Shown here: one piece after another, positions 7,394-15,191 of the stretch
Position numbering within the stretch: position 1 is the first letter of the stretch
Layout of the letters: each line of letters starts with the position of its first letter
Source: a virus
DNA length: 21,273 nt
Reading direction: 5' to 3' (one strand)
IMG/VR virus record: IMGVR_UViG_3300031857_001639
Coordinates: 1-21,273 of that record
Translations under genes and position numbers: made by a program
The notes under the pieces: generated by a model
What the model was told of the DNA's origin: nothing
The model's input: only the letters and a program-made list of their open reading frames with translations
The model's database searches: none

Positions 7394-7397
7394 GTGC

Positions 7398-7429
7398 CAA
7401 AATTAATATGTAGTTTTTAAAAATACAAA
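7398..7429 (-). promoter_or_regulatory. Promoter of the glycosyltransferase cassette
   Basis: On the minus strand, TTTG (7429-7426), 20 nt, then TAATTTTG (7405-7398) match the Bacteroidota consensus in both boxes and spacing. It sits just downstream of the terminator for the capsid/tail-tube unit. The ATG is 4 nt beyond the box, predicting a leaderless message. Confidence 0.6.
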
Positions 7430-7441
7430 CAAATTTTTGCA

Positions 7442-7473
7442 CAAAAAAGAAAAGCCCCACATTCCTGCGGGGC
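7442..7473 (-). terminator. Rho-independent terminator after the tail tube gene
   Basis: On the minus strand GCCCC (7473-7469), a 10-nt loop and GGGGC (7458-7454) form a GC-rich stem, followed by TTTTCTTTTTT (7453-7443). It lies about 35 nt beyond the stop of the tail tube gene and separates the virion genes from the sugar cassette. Confidence 0.8.
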
Positions 7474-7509
7474 ATTTTCCAAACCTAACAATATGAAAAC
7501 AGAACCTCT

Positions 7510-8082
7510 TTACAATAATGATTCAAGGTAATTCAAAGTGTCCTCATAGTTACCGTTTTTCAGCAATTGCGGGGCAAGGCCGTCAACGTTACCTGTGAAG
7601 GTAAAGGTGTAGCCAGCAGCATCGCCAGGTGCTGTACCGGTAGTTTGTGTGGCAGCAGTTAATTCAACACCATCGCCTTGGCCTAACAACCAAAAGCGGT
7701 TATTAAAGTCACGTGCAACAATGTAGAAATTGCCACCAATAAGGCCATCAATATCCAATCTGCTTTGCGCATCTGACTGAATAAATGAACCCGTGAGCGT
7801 TTGAGTGTAGTATTTATAGCCACCGTCCGTTACAACAAGCTCATGCGTAATTGCTCCGCTCTGCTTTTTAGTGCAGAACTTATAAGCATTTGCGTATGCG
7901 CTAATTGCAAGTCCGGTAACATAAAAAGGCGCTACACCAGTATAGTAGATTCCATTAATGCCTAATGTTGAATCCACGTCATCGTAATTGATGACGTAGA
8001 TTTCATTAAACAATCCTGACTTTCCACGGATATCGTTGCACGATGCGCAATCCAATCCGGCTGTAATTTTACAAGCTGCCAT
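7510..8082 (-). CDS. Major tail tube protein
   Basis: This 190-residue protein starts MAACKITAGLDCASC and is rich in beta strands. The C-terminal half (FYIVARDFNNRFWLLGQGDG, then GYTFTFTGNVDGLAP) is the pattern I associate with tail tube proteins of Bacteroidota siphophages. Such proteins polymerise as hexameric rings around the tape measure to form the tail tube. It directly follows the capsid gene and ends before a strong terminator, as expected for a highly expressed structural gene. It is the only gene here with a perfect AGGAGG, 8 nt before its ATG. An alternative is another head-tail or decoration protein. Confidence 0.65.
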   Translation of the reverse strand: MAACKITAGLDCASCNDIRGKSGLFNEIYVINYDDVDSTLGINGIYYTGVAPFYVTGLAISAYANAYKFCTKKQSGAITHELVVTDGGYKYYTQTLTGSFIQSDAQSRLDIDGLIGGNFYIVARDFNNRFWLLGQGDGVELTAATQTTGTAPGDAAGYTFTFTGNVDGLAPQLLKNGNYEDTLNYLESLL

Positions 8083-8090
8083 ATTGTTTA

Positions 8091-8096
8091 CCTCCT
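8091..8096 (-). promoter_or_regulatory. Strong Shine-Dalgarno sequence
   Basis: AGGAGG lies 8 nt before the ATG of the tail tube gene. No other start in the window has such a sequence; the rest rely on overlap coupling, AT-rich leaders or leaderless starts. Bacteroidota genes rarely use Shine-Dalgarno sites, so this stands out. Confidence 0.7.
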
Positions 8097-8101
8097 ATTG
8101 A

Positions 8102-9082
8102 TTAGTAAGCCAACACGGTCAATTCATCGTACATGTACTGAGTTCCAATTTTGAACTCACCATCAATGTAAGTCAATTTGTCTTTGCGCTCGTAGTACAT
8201 CTCAAAGCTGTTGGTGTCGCTGATAGCATCAGTTCCCAAGTACAGGTTTGATTTAGCGGTGTAAATCGCGCGGTTAGGGAATGACAGGTTGTAGTGGCTA
8301 ATAGCGTTGCTCCATTCAGTTGCTTTGTACACCGGAATGCCACGGAAGTAAACCTGACGTGATCCGTTTTCAAGCATCTGCCATGACATATCACCACAGC
8401 AAGCATCTTCACGAAGCGCGAGGTAGTTGTAGTACAGGTCGCGGGTAAGTTTGAAATACTTCTCATTGTCAGCAACCTGATCTAACAAATCGCTTGCGTT
8501 TTCGTGCATTTCACGCAGAACGGTTAATGATTGACCAGCTGTTAAAGTATTGCTTTGGAAAGTGTAAGCACGTTGTACGCCATAAGCTGATACACCATTA
8601 ATCAGTTTCTTCCACAATCCATCGCAGGTAGCCAATGTAGCGTTGTTACTTTGTGTGTCGCCAAACCAAAGGATTGTGTAAACGTCACGGGCAAGTGCTT
8701 CAGACACTTTGCGCTCAATGTATGTAGCAACTTCAGTTCCGGTAAGGTCATAAATAGCGTTGCCGGTTTTCAGCCATTCTTCCATGAAGGTATCGGCCAA
8801 GTTTTTAGCGCATTGCTCCAGGTTGATTTTAGCGTCACATACCTCAAGGAATTTATCGGTTAAGTCGATAACATCACCGGCAGTTGTGCGACCGCAGCCT
8901 GAAGATGCACGCACGATGTCGCGCAGGTTGGTATCAAGTACTACTTGACGCTTAGATTTAACGCCCAGCATAACTTCCACTTCAGAAGTGATGGACGGGA
9001 TAAGGAATGCGGGTTTGATAAATACATCATTCGCCTGTTGTCCTTCCCAAGCAACGTTGTCAAAGTTTAAAATGTTTGCCAT
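8102..9082 (-). CDS. Major capsid protein (HK97-fold type)
   Basis: This 326-residue protein comes right after the protease/scaffold gene, the usual position of the major capsid protein. Its C-terminal part (YFRGIPVYKATEWSNAIS; RAIYTAKSNLYLGTD; FEMYYERKDKL; FKIGTQYMYDELTVLAY) has the P-domain/A-domain pattern of HK97-type capsids known from Bacteroidota phages. It has cysteines in its N-terminal third (SSGCGRTT, LEVCDAK, LEQCAKN) and a CC pair near the middle. Start ATG 9082 gives MANILNFDNVAWEG. Such proteins assemble into the icosahedral prohead with scaffold and portal. No promoter box is seen, so it is probably co-transcribed with the protease. Confidence 0.78.
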   Translation of the reverse strand: MANILNFDNVAWEGQQANDVFIKPAFLIPSITSEVEVMLGVKSKRQVVLDTNLRDIVRASSGCGRTTAGDVIDLTDKFLEVCDAKINLEQCAKNLADTFMEEWLKTGNAIYDLTGTEVATYIERKVSEALARDVYTILWFGDTQSNNATLATCDGLWKKLINGVSAYGVQRAYTFQSNTLTAGQSLTVLREMHENASDLLDQVADNEKYFKLTRDLYYNYLALREDACCGDMSWQMLENGSRQVYFRGIPVYKATEWSNAISHYNLSFPNRAIYTAKSNLYLGTDAISDTNSFEMYYERKDKLTYIDGEFKIGTQYMYDELTVLAY

Positions 9083-9104
9083 GTCTTTATTTGTGATTAA
9101 ATGT

Positions 9105-9662
9105 TTATGCTACGAAATTCTTTTTGATGTTATCGGCAAGTGAATCCCATGCTGATGGGCTTGCTTTTGTTTTGCTTTTTGCCTCATTTGATACAGCGGC
9201 AGTTGCTTTAACCTTCACCGGCTCACCAAGAGCAAGTGTTTTAAGGTTTTCAACCTCAGTAACCAATGTGTTCAATGCTTCCTGATGCTTGTTTTGCATT
9301 TCAGCAATTTGAGCATTCATGGTTTCAATCTGATTTTTCAATTGCTCATTCTCAGCAGTCAAAGTGGCTAATTGCTCATCAGTTGACGCTGTTGGTTCAA
9401 GCACACGCACAACTGTGCCATCAGGTCCAACGGTAATCATTTTGTCATCTTCAAGCATGTGATCGCCTTCAGGAGCAGGTACGGTCATGGCCTCATCGGT
9501 GTAAACCTTTTTACCTTCTTCTACAAGTTCACCTTCAAAGTACAGGATTGTTTCGGCATCTTTCAGTTTCATCATGCCGTTGGTTGGGTTGGCAAATTCT
9601 GCCTTGATTTTTGCTAACAGGCCATCAATGGCCGAAAGCACTTTGTTATCTTTTTGCTTCAT
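9105..9662 (-). other. Possible internally initiated scaffold protein (185 aa)
   Basis: In-frame ATG at 9662 (M184 of the protease fusion) is preceded by an AT-rich stretch, and translation from it would give only the linker and coiled-coil part. Lambda makes its scaffold Nu3 in this way from inside the protease gene C, as do several other phages. Here the idea rests on position and domain boundary alone; no start-specific signal is visible. Confidence 0.35.
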
Positions 9663-10211
9663 TTTTATGGAATTTAATTTATCGTAAATTGCAGCGATTT
9701 TGAGCGATTCAGTTACTGAATCAGCAAAGCCATAGGCAACGGCCTCATCAGCGGTAAACCAAGTCTCAGCAGCCATCTTTTCGCGTATCTCATCCTCAGG
9801 CTTACCTGTTTTGATAACGTAGGCTGATATAAGTTGGCTCTCAATCTTTTCAAGGATATCAGCAGCTTGCTTCATTTTGGCTGCATCACCACCGGCTTCC
9901 ATTGATGGATTGTGAATCATAAATTGGCTGTTGCGCGCCATGTGTATTTCATTAGCGGCCAATGCGATAAGCGTGGCAATAGATGCGCACACGCCTTCAA
10001 CTTTGGCTGTAACGGTAAGGCCGGAATCTTTTAACAGGTTGTAAATGGCAAAGCCCTCAAATACTGAACCGCCTGGGCTATTGATATGCAGCACAATAGA
10101 ATCAGCCGATACCTTGCGAGCATCAGCAATTTCAGCAATCATTTGTTTTGAGGAATAGCCCCAAAACGAATCGATTGGCTCATAGATGTAAATGTGGTGT
10201 TCTTTACCCAT
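9105..10211 (-). CDS. ClpP-type prohead protease fused to scaffold
   Basis: Residues 1 to about 175 are an S14 (ClpP-like) serine peptidase domain: INSPGGSVFEG (43-53), the nucleophile motif with S77 (GVCASIA), H100 (FMIHNPS), and ETWFTADEAVAYGFAD (149-164) around the third active-site region, where glutamate E149 takes the place of the usual aspartate. Residues 184-275 are a linker region (NGMMKLKDAE, PAPEGDHMLEDDK), and 278-325 form a coiled coil, the likely scaffold. The protease would remove the scaffold after prohead assembly. The start is ATG 10211 (MGKEHH); an upstream in-frame TTG at 10235 lies upstream of the -7 box. M184 (9662) could act as an internal start producing scaffold alone. 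Confidence 0.85.
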   Translation of the reverse strand: MGKEHHIYIYEPIDSFWGYSSKQMIAEIADARKVSADSIVLHINSPGGSVFEGFAIYNLLKDSGLTVTAKVEGVCASIATLIALAANEIHMARNSQFMIHNPSMEAGGDAAKMKQAADILEKIESQLISAYVIKTGKPEDEIREKMAAETWFTADEAVAYGFADSVTESLKIAAIYDKLNSIKMKQKDNKVLSAIDGLLAKIKAEFANPTNGMMKLKDAETILYFEGELVEEGKKVYTDEAMTVPAPEGDHMLEDDKMITVGPDGTVVRVLEPTASTDEQLATLTAENEQLKNQIETMNAQIAEMQNKHQEALNTLVTEVENLKTLALGEPVKVKATAAVSNEAKSKTKASPSAWDSLADNIKKNFVA

Positions 10212-10219
10212 ATTGCCTA

Positions 10220-10227
10220 CAAATTTA
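10220..10227 (-). promoter_or_regulatory. -7 type box before the protease gene
   Basis: TAAATTTG lies 8 nt before the ATG at 10211, in the 52-nt gap after the upstream gene. No good TTTG is found 16-20 nt upstream. A 12-bp palindrome, ATTGCAAGCAAT (10229-10240), lies directly upstream. It may start a separate head-gene transcript. Confidence 0.3.
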
Positions 10228-10263
10228 CATTGCAAGCAATTGGCGTAATATGCCGAAAATTTG

Positions 10264-10539
10264 TTACTTACCTTTTACGATGTAGTGAATTTGCCGTGGC
10301 TCCTTGCCAAACTTATCAGCTAAAATAGGCACAACGCCATCAGGTATTTTTTGATAACACTCGTGGCAAAAACCGCCACGCGCATCGCATAGGTCATTGA
10401 ACTCTTTGCGTATCACATAGCGCTCCATGTTTGACATGTTAAGCACGCCACGGTCATTTAGCAAGTTAAGGATTTCAATAGGTGTTTTGTTTTCAATCTC
10501 AGCCAAAAACAGGCTTTCAAAGGTTTGTACTATTTTCAT
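10264..10539 (-). CDS. Small Cys-containing protein with HTH-like end
   Basis: This 91-residue protein has cysteines C51, C58 and C61 (LCDARGGFCHECYQK) that may bind a metal, followed at residues 65-88 by PDGVVPILADKFGKEPRQIHYIV, which has the shape of a homeodomain-like helix-turn-helix (small residue at the turn, hydrophobic spacing). It is coupled to the tape measure gene by a 4-nt ATGA overlap and precedes the head-gene promoter box. A DNA-binding regulator of head genes is possible but unproven; I recognise no named family. Confidence 0.55.
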   Translation of the reverse strand: MKIVQTFESLFLAEIENKTPIEILNLLNDRGVLNMSNMERYVIRKEFNDLCDARGGFCHECYQKIPDGVVPILADKFGKEPRQIHYIVKGK

Positions 10540-12776
10540 AAGGTTGCTTGTCGGTCAATTACAGATACGCGTGTTTGCACGTCATTTATTTCAGACACGC
10601 GCACAACTGGGCGCATTTGGCTTATTGCTTTTGCCAGGTTGCTGCTTTGCAGGGATGAAGATATTTCATTGCGTATGCCCGTTTGCACAAAGCCACCATC
10701 AGCAAAGCCCACCAATCCCATTGATGGGTTGCCGCGTCTCATTGGCTCAATAACTTTGGAAACAAAATCAGATACAAATGGATTTTCAAGTGTTTGGTGA
10801 GGTATAACATACTCGCGCTTGTGGTAAATGTATGGCTTTGGCCCGATAGCATTTGAGCGCTCATGCGGGTCGCCATCACCGGTGTAACCGCCATCATAAA
10901 ATTGGCGAGGTGCAGAATTTAATATCGCAGTTGCACGGGCAATATTTGCAAGAATAGTAGCTGATAATGTTGCTATCTTTATTGGAATACTTAAACCACC
11001 ACTCGCAATAACATCAGCGCCTTGGGTTGATGCTCTTGTTGCGCTTGAAATAGCAGCAGCAGTATCAACTGCAATTTGGAATACAGCAATCCCCTTTTGC
11101 AATTCAGCATTCTTTTCACTATTTAATGCAATTGACTGAGCCAATCCAGTCAATTCTTCAGCAAGCCCAAATGCCGCCTGCAATTCAGCGTCCCTTATCT
11201 TTTTCTTTTCTTCTTCTTCTTCTTTTGCAGCATCTATTTTCTCATCGGCAATTTGATTTTCAAGTTTAACCGTGCTTTCTCCGTAATCTTTTTGAAGTAC
11301 AAGTTGGCTATCAAGCGAATCAGTTTGCAATGAATTAATTTTCTCATTGTATTCCTGCTCAGATATTTCGCCATTTAAAAATGCGTTCTTTGCGATAAGC
11401 TCTTGTTCTGCATAATAATTTTCAAGGTTAGTAAGGCTATCTTCATACTCTTTATTGCGCGTTTCTGTTATCTTCTTTGCATCCGCTTCGGCTTGCTTTT
11501 GCCGTTCTTCTTCGGCCTTGCGTATGTTTTCCGATAACTTCGCGTAAAAGTCTGCATCATCTTTTAGCTGCTTTTCTTTCTCAGCCTTATTTTTTGCAAT
11601 ATCCTCTTGTCTTTTTTTTGCCGCGGCATCCCTTGCTGCCTGTTCAGATTCAATCAACTGATTAATACGGCCCTGTATGCGCTCTTGTAGCGCAAGGCTT
11701 TCACGTTCTAAGTTTAGCCTGTTTACAGTTGCTTCTGCTGCTTTGTTTTCAAGTTCATCTGTGGTTTGTCCTCTATCCTGCGCGCGCCTCAATTGCTGTT
11801 GCGACAATAGTTCCTCTGTTTTTGCAACTTGTAACCTTGTATTAAAATTATCCTTTTCAATTTTGCCTGCACGTTGCAATAAATCAATGCGCTCTTGTTC
11901 TGATTTTGATCTATCTTTTGCCTGAGCAAGTAAAACATCTACTTGTTTTGCGGCTTCCGCATTTCTTATTGTAAGAGTACGTTGCACATCATCTAACCTT
12001 TGCTGAAATTCAACAAACCTTTGCCCCTCTTTAAATGCTGCACTTATAGATGATGATAGCCCAGTAAAACTATTTTTTATCGCATCTATACCGCCTGAAA
12101 TATTGCCTGATAAAATTTGTGCTAATCCACCACCAAATTGTCCAACCCTGCTTATGAGTTCAGAAAAAACAGCATTTATACCCCCAAGCGCCCGCTCTAC
12201 TGGATCAAGTACATCATTAAAGCTGCCAAATATGTCAGCAAGTTTACCAATTGCGGCAATAGCAATAATCAAAGGCCCACCAGCAAACAAACTTACAGCG
12301 CTTGACAATCCATTTACAGCACCGCCAAATGTTTGCGAGTTTGCTAATGCTTCCTTTAAGGAATCGGCATAGTTACCTACATTTCTGCGGGTGTCACCAA
12401 TCGCTTTTTCTTGCGCCTTTAATTGGTCAGATAACGTCTTGATGCGGGAGGTTTGCTCAGCCGTTGGCTTTGCAATCTTTATGTATTCAGCAGTAAGCCG
12501 CGCAAGTTCAGCACGGTTGGCTGCAATACTGCCCGTTTCAGCCTGTATTTGCTTGTTGACGTTATCAATATCTTTTGTCGTTTGCCGGTACGCACTTTGC
12601 AAATCTCTGATGGCAGCGGCATTGGCCTCAAATTGCACGCGCCCCTCTTGCGTGGATGTATCAAGGTCTTTTTGTCTTCCCTTTAACTCATCAATTGTTT
12701 TGCGTAGTTCAGCCGCTTGACGGGTAAGGTCACCCGTTTCAATTACGACATTATAGATTATTGTTTCGTCTGCCAT
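10536..12776 (-). CDS. Tail tape measure protein
   Basis: At 746 residues this is the longest protein in the window. Residues 15-130 are a long charged coiled coil (TRQAAELRKTIDELKGRQKD), followed by RRNVGNYADSLKEAL, a segment I have seen in Bacteroidota tape measures. A hydrophobic, glycine-rich stretch is at about 150-185 (GPLIIAIAAIGKLA), then a second very long coiled coil (about 250-520, many KAEKEKQLKDD-type runs), a further hydrophobic part (about 560-620) and a low-complexity Gly-rich end. This is the expected make-up of a protein that spans the tail lumen, sets tail length and helps deliver DNA. A TAATG overlap couples it to the lipoprotein gene. Confidence 0.88.
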   Translation of the reverse strand: MADETIIYNVVIETGDLTRQAAELRKTIDELKGRQKDLDTSTQEGRVQFEANAAAIRDLQSAYRQTTKDIDNVNKQIQAETGSIAANRAELARLTAEYIKIAKPTAEQTSRIKTLSDQLKAQEKAIGDTRRNVGNYADSLKEALANSQTFGGAVNGLSSAVSLFAGGPLIIAIAAIGKLADIFGSFNDVLDPVERALGGINAVFSELISRVGQFGGGLAQILSGNISGGIDAIKNSFTGLSSSISAAFKEGQRFVEFQQRLDDVQRTLTIRNAEAAKQVDVLLAQAKDRSKSEQERIDLLQRAGKIEKDNFNTRLQVAKTEELLSQQQLRRAQDRGQTTDELENKAAEATVNRLNLERESLALQERIQGRINQLIESEQAARDAAAKKRQEDIAKNKAEKEKQLKDDADFYAKLSENIRKAEEERQKQAEADAKKITETRNKEYEDSLTNLENYYAEQELIAKNAFLNGEISEQEYNEKINSLQTDSLDSQLVLQKDYGESTVKLENQIADEKIDAAKEEEEEKKKIRDAELQAAFGLAEELTGLAQSIALNSEKNAELQKGIAVFQIAVDTAAAISSATRASTQGADVIASGGLSIPIKIATLSATILANIARATAILNSAPRQFYDGGYTGDGDPHERSNAIGPKPYIYHKREYVIPHQTLENPFVSDFVSKVIEPMRRGNPSMGLVGFADGGFVQTGIRNEISSSLQSSNLAKAISQMRPVVRVSEINDVQTRVSVIDRQATL

Positions 12777-13180
12777 TATTTATAAAACACCCCTGGTGGG
12801 ATGACGGTATAAAGTGTGTCGTTTTTAATGTAGTGCGGGCCTGATACAAACTTTGGCTGTGCAATGTCGTTAGTTGTAAAAAAGATGCTATCATTGCGCA
12901 ACTCGTGCTGTATTGTATCGTGGTACTCGCGGTTGTTTACATATGTGTAATGCCTTACATGGTACGTGCGGTGCAAGGCCATTGTGCCATCAATGCGTAC
13001 AATACCGCTGCGTGGCGGTTGCAGAGATGTGAAGTAATGAAATTTCCAATAAGTAGGTGAATCCGCATCAATTGGGATGATAATGGTTTTTTGAGGTGCG
13101 TCAATGCCTTCATCCTTTTGGCAGGATGTAATCGCCATGCTAACGAGCAACGCGAATAAGCTCAACTTCAGTGCTTTCAT
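12776..13180 (-). CDS. Lipoprotein with surface-export-type signal, in the tail operon
   Basis: The 134-residue protein starts with a signal peptide (MKALKLSLFALLVSMA) ending in a lipobox, ITSC, with the lipidated cysteine at C20. The next residues, QKDEG, match the Bacteroidota lipoprotein export signal (C-x-K-(D/E)2) that sends lipoproteins to the outer leaflet of the outer membrane. The mature part is beta-rich with many aromatics (YWKFHYFTSL, HVRHYTYVNN). The first 41 nt overlap the end of the upstream baseplate gene, so the signal peptide is encoded over another reading frame. Phage lipoproteins can block receptors against superinfection (T5 Llp, phi80 Cor); that role is inferred here. 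A spanin role is less likely given its length and beta-rich body. Confidence 0.8.
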   Translation of the reverse strand: MKALKLSLFALLVSMAITSCQKDEGIDAPQKTIIIPIDADSPTYWKFHYFTSLQPPRSGIVRIDGTMALHRTYHVRHYTYVNNREYHDTIQHELRNDSIFFTTNDIAQPKFVSGPHYIKNDTLYTVIPPGVFYK

Positions 13181-15191
13181 TTGAATTGGGGTTAAATTGT
13201 TTTATATTGTTGATTATAAAGTACGCACGAAAGTAATCAACATAAACGTATTTTGCAATATCCAATTGTGCAATATCCTGATTATTAAGTGCAAAACGTG
13301 CAGTTACCATGCGGAAATTGTCAATATTTGTCAATTCCTGATTGTAATAGGTTTCAATTAATCCTTTCCCGTTCCATGTGCTTAATGGCTCATTTGCCGG
13401 CATATCAAAGGTTAAGTTTACATCCCAAGTATTAATATCCGCATCATCGTAAATCTTTTTTACCATGTAGGTCATGGGAATAGTTGTTTGCGTAACAGGG
13501 GTGGTTTTTATCTTGATGCTTTGCCGTGTACCATCAGATAGCAAAGATACATCCTGCATGCCTTGGTAAATGAGAATCATTGGGCCGCATGAGTAATTGG
13601 CCTGCGTTTGGTCTTGCCCTTTCTCCCATACGTTAGGGATAATAATGTAGTCAGAAAACTGCGTGCCTGGCACAAGTGAGGCCGTATCGTATGAACGTCC
13701 ATTGTACACAATGCGGAATTTAGAACTCACTACTTCCTCAGCATCGCCATATTTTGTTTTAAGGTTGTATGAGCCATCGCCAAATAAAGTGCCGTTGCTC
13801 CATTGCTCATTGTATTGCAGCAAGCGTCTATCGTTATCAGGCTGCGTCCATGCAAAGTTCCATGTGCTTGGAATATCATCTCCGGTGTATGCAATTACGG
13901 GGCTTTCGCTTAAATCCAGCTTATTACTCCAATCCACAAAATCGCGCCCAAAAAAATCATTGTACGTGTTCATTGTGAGCGTGCGCGTTACGGGATTGTA
14001 TTGCACCACCATATTGAACAACTGCGCTATTTCTTTTATAAACTCAATTTGTTTCCAACGTGGCAAGCAATACGATAGCTGTACGGTTGATTGGCTATAC
14101 ACCACATCTTGCGGTGTAATATTCAACTTTAAATCTCTTATAACAATATATCCAGTAAAAAATCCGCCATCAAAGTTTACCGTGGCGCGTAGCTTCCAAT
14201 TATTTAATAAGTTGACGGTAACATTTATTTGATAAAATTGAGCAATACTTACATCTTCAATACCTCCGCCTTCCACATCGTACCAATTGATGCCGCCATC
14301 GTCTGAGTATTCAAGTTGAACACGCGGGATAGAATCACTTATGCCATACCCAACAACAACAAATGTTAGTCTTATGTCAGCTGTTTTCCCTTCGTTACTT
14401 GTGTAAATGTAATTCACGTTGTCCCATTCATTTAATGGATCGCTCACTTCGTTATTCGCCCAAAGCACAAACGCTCCAGTACCAAAATAGGTTGTATTTG
14501 TATTTCTTGTTGCTTCCACTCTGCGCTCATCTACCCATGCGGGGCTATGAACCATATCTCCGTTGCCAAACGCCACAATTAAACCTTTGTGGATAGGGTT
14601 ATTAAAAAACCGCGTATCAAGCGTAACACCTGCATCATTGCACATGGCGCGCAGTATTTTTTCTACCTTAACAGCGGGCTTCAGTTCTGAGTGAATAGTA
14701 GATGTTGTGCCTGCTGCACGCAACCGGAATAAGCCGTAATCAATCAGCGGGTAAATGTAATCGTAATTGTTTGACCACGTGGCAAACACGTCTGTATCGT
14801 TGTAGGTATGGTCAAGGTCTGACAAGTCAATATCTGACATCATCAACTCGCCAAATATCTCTTTTAGGGCAGCCACGTTTTCAATCATCACAAATTCAAT
14901 ATCGTTATCTGTTGCAGATAGGATATAGGCCATGCCCTCAAAAATTACAGCGCTATCCGATAATGCGTAAACGTGATGGCCTTTGTTTTTGTCAAATGAG
15001 GTAAACGCATTGATGTCTCCGGCCAAGCCAAATGCGGAATCATTGTTTTTTGTGCGCGGGATGGTAACGGTGGTACTTTTGCCGCCTTTAACCTTTCCTA
15101 CCTCGCGGATGTCTTTAAGTGAATACGTAAAAGCTACATCCACATCCTCTGCGCCATCAAGTTCAATATTGTTTACAAATATCTGAATCAT
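13140..15191 (-). CDS. Large tail/baseplate protein (distal-tail type)
   Basis: This 683-residue protein has an N-terminus (FTYSLKDIREVGKVKGGKS, then TVTIPRTKNNDSAFG, residues 22-55) that matches the opening of distal-tail/baseplate proteins of Bacteroidota phages, where a similar S-x-T-x-x-x-P-x-T-K-x-N motif occurs. The rest is beta-rich with many Tyr and Trp. A segment at about 385-400 (CLPRWKQIEFIKEIAQLFNM) resembles the helix of baseplate hub domains. It probably caps the tail tube or forms the hub for receptor-binding parts. It is coupled to the previous gene by ATGA and overlaps the lipoprotein signal peptide by 41 nt. It lies upstream of the tape measure gene, the reverse of the usual order. 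Confidence 0.55.
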   Translation of the reverse strand: MIQIFVNNIELDGAEDVDVAFTYSLKDIREVGKVKGGKSTTVTIPRTKNNDSAFGLAGDINAFTSFDKNKGHHVYALSDSAVIFEGMAYILSATDNDIEFVMIENVAALKEIFGELMMSDIDLSDLDHTYNDTDVFATWSNNYDYIYPLIDYGLFRLRAAGTTSTIHSELKPAVKVEKILRAMCNDAGVTLDTRFFNNPIHKGLIVAFGNGDMVHSPAWVDERRVEATRNTNTTYFGTGAFVLWANNEVSDPLNEWDNVNYIYTSNEGKTADIRLTFVVVGYGISDSIPRVQLEYSDDGGINWYDVEGGGIEDVSIAQFYQINVTVNLLNNWKLRATVNFDGGFFTGYIVIRDLKLNITPQDVVYSQSTVQLSYCLPRWKQIEFIKEIAQLFNMVVQYNPVTRTLTMNTYNDFFGRDFVDWSNKLDLSESPVIAYTGDDIPSTWNFAWTQPDNDRRLLQYNEQWSNGTLFGDGSYNLKTKYGDAEEVVSSKFRIVYNGRSYDTASLVPGTQFSDYIIIPNVWEKGQDQTQANYSCGPMILIYQGMQDVSLLSDGTRQSIKIKTTPVTQTTIPMTYMVKKIYDDADINTWDVNLTFDMPANEPLSTWNGKGLIETYYNQELTNIDNFRMVTARFALNNQDIAQLDIAKYVYVDYFRAYFIINNIKQFNPNSNESTEVELIRVAR

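Noticed and set aside
10212-10235. TTG start 8 codons upstream for the protease
   Set aside because: It would place the TAAATTTG box and gap inside the gene. ATG 10211 fits the window's pattern.
11200-11230. Repeated TTC run (TTTTCTTCTTCTTCTTC) as a regulatory repeat
   Set aside because: It encodes a Glu/Lys-rich coiled-coil stretch of the tape measure protein on the minus strand, so it is explained by coding.
12776-13180. Rz1-type spanin for the lipoprotein
   Set aside because: It is about twice the usual length, not proline-rich, beta-like and carries a surface-export signal. No partner Rz-like gene adjoins.
13663-14232. 189-codon open frame on the plus strand
   Set aside because: It lies wholly antisense to the 683-aa baseplate gene, has no promoter or coupled start and its composition is not protein-like.
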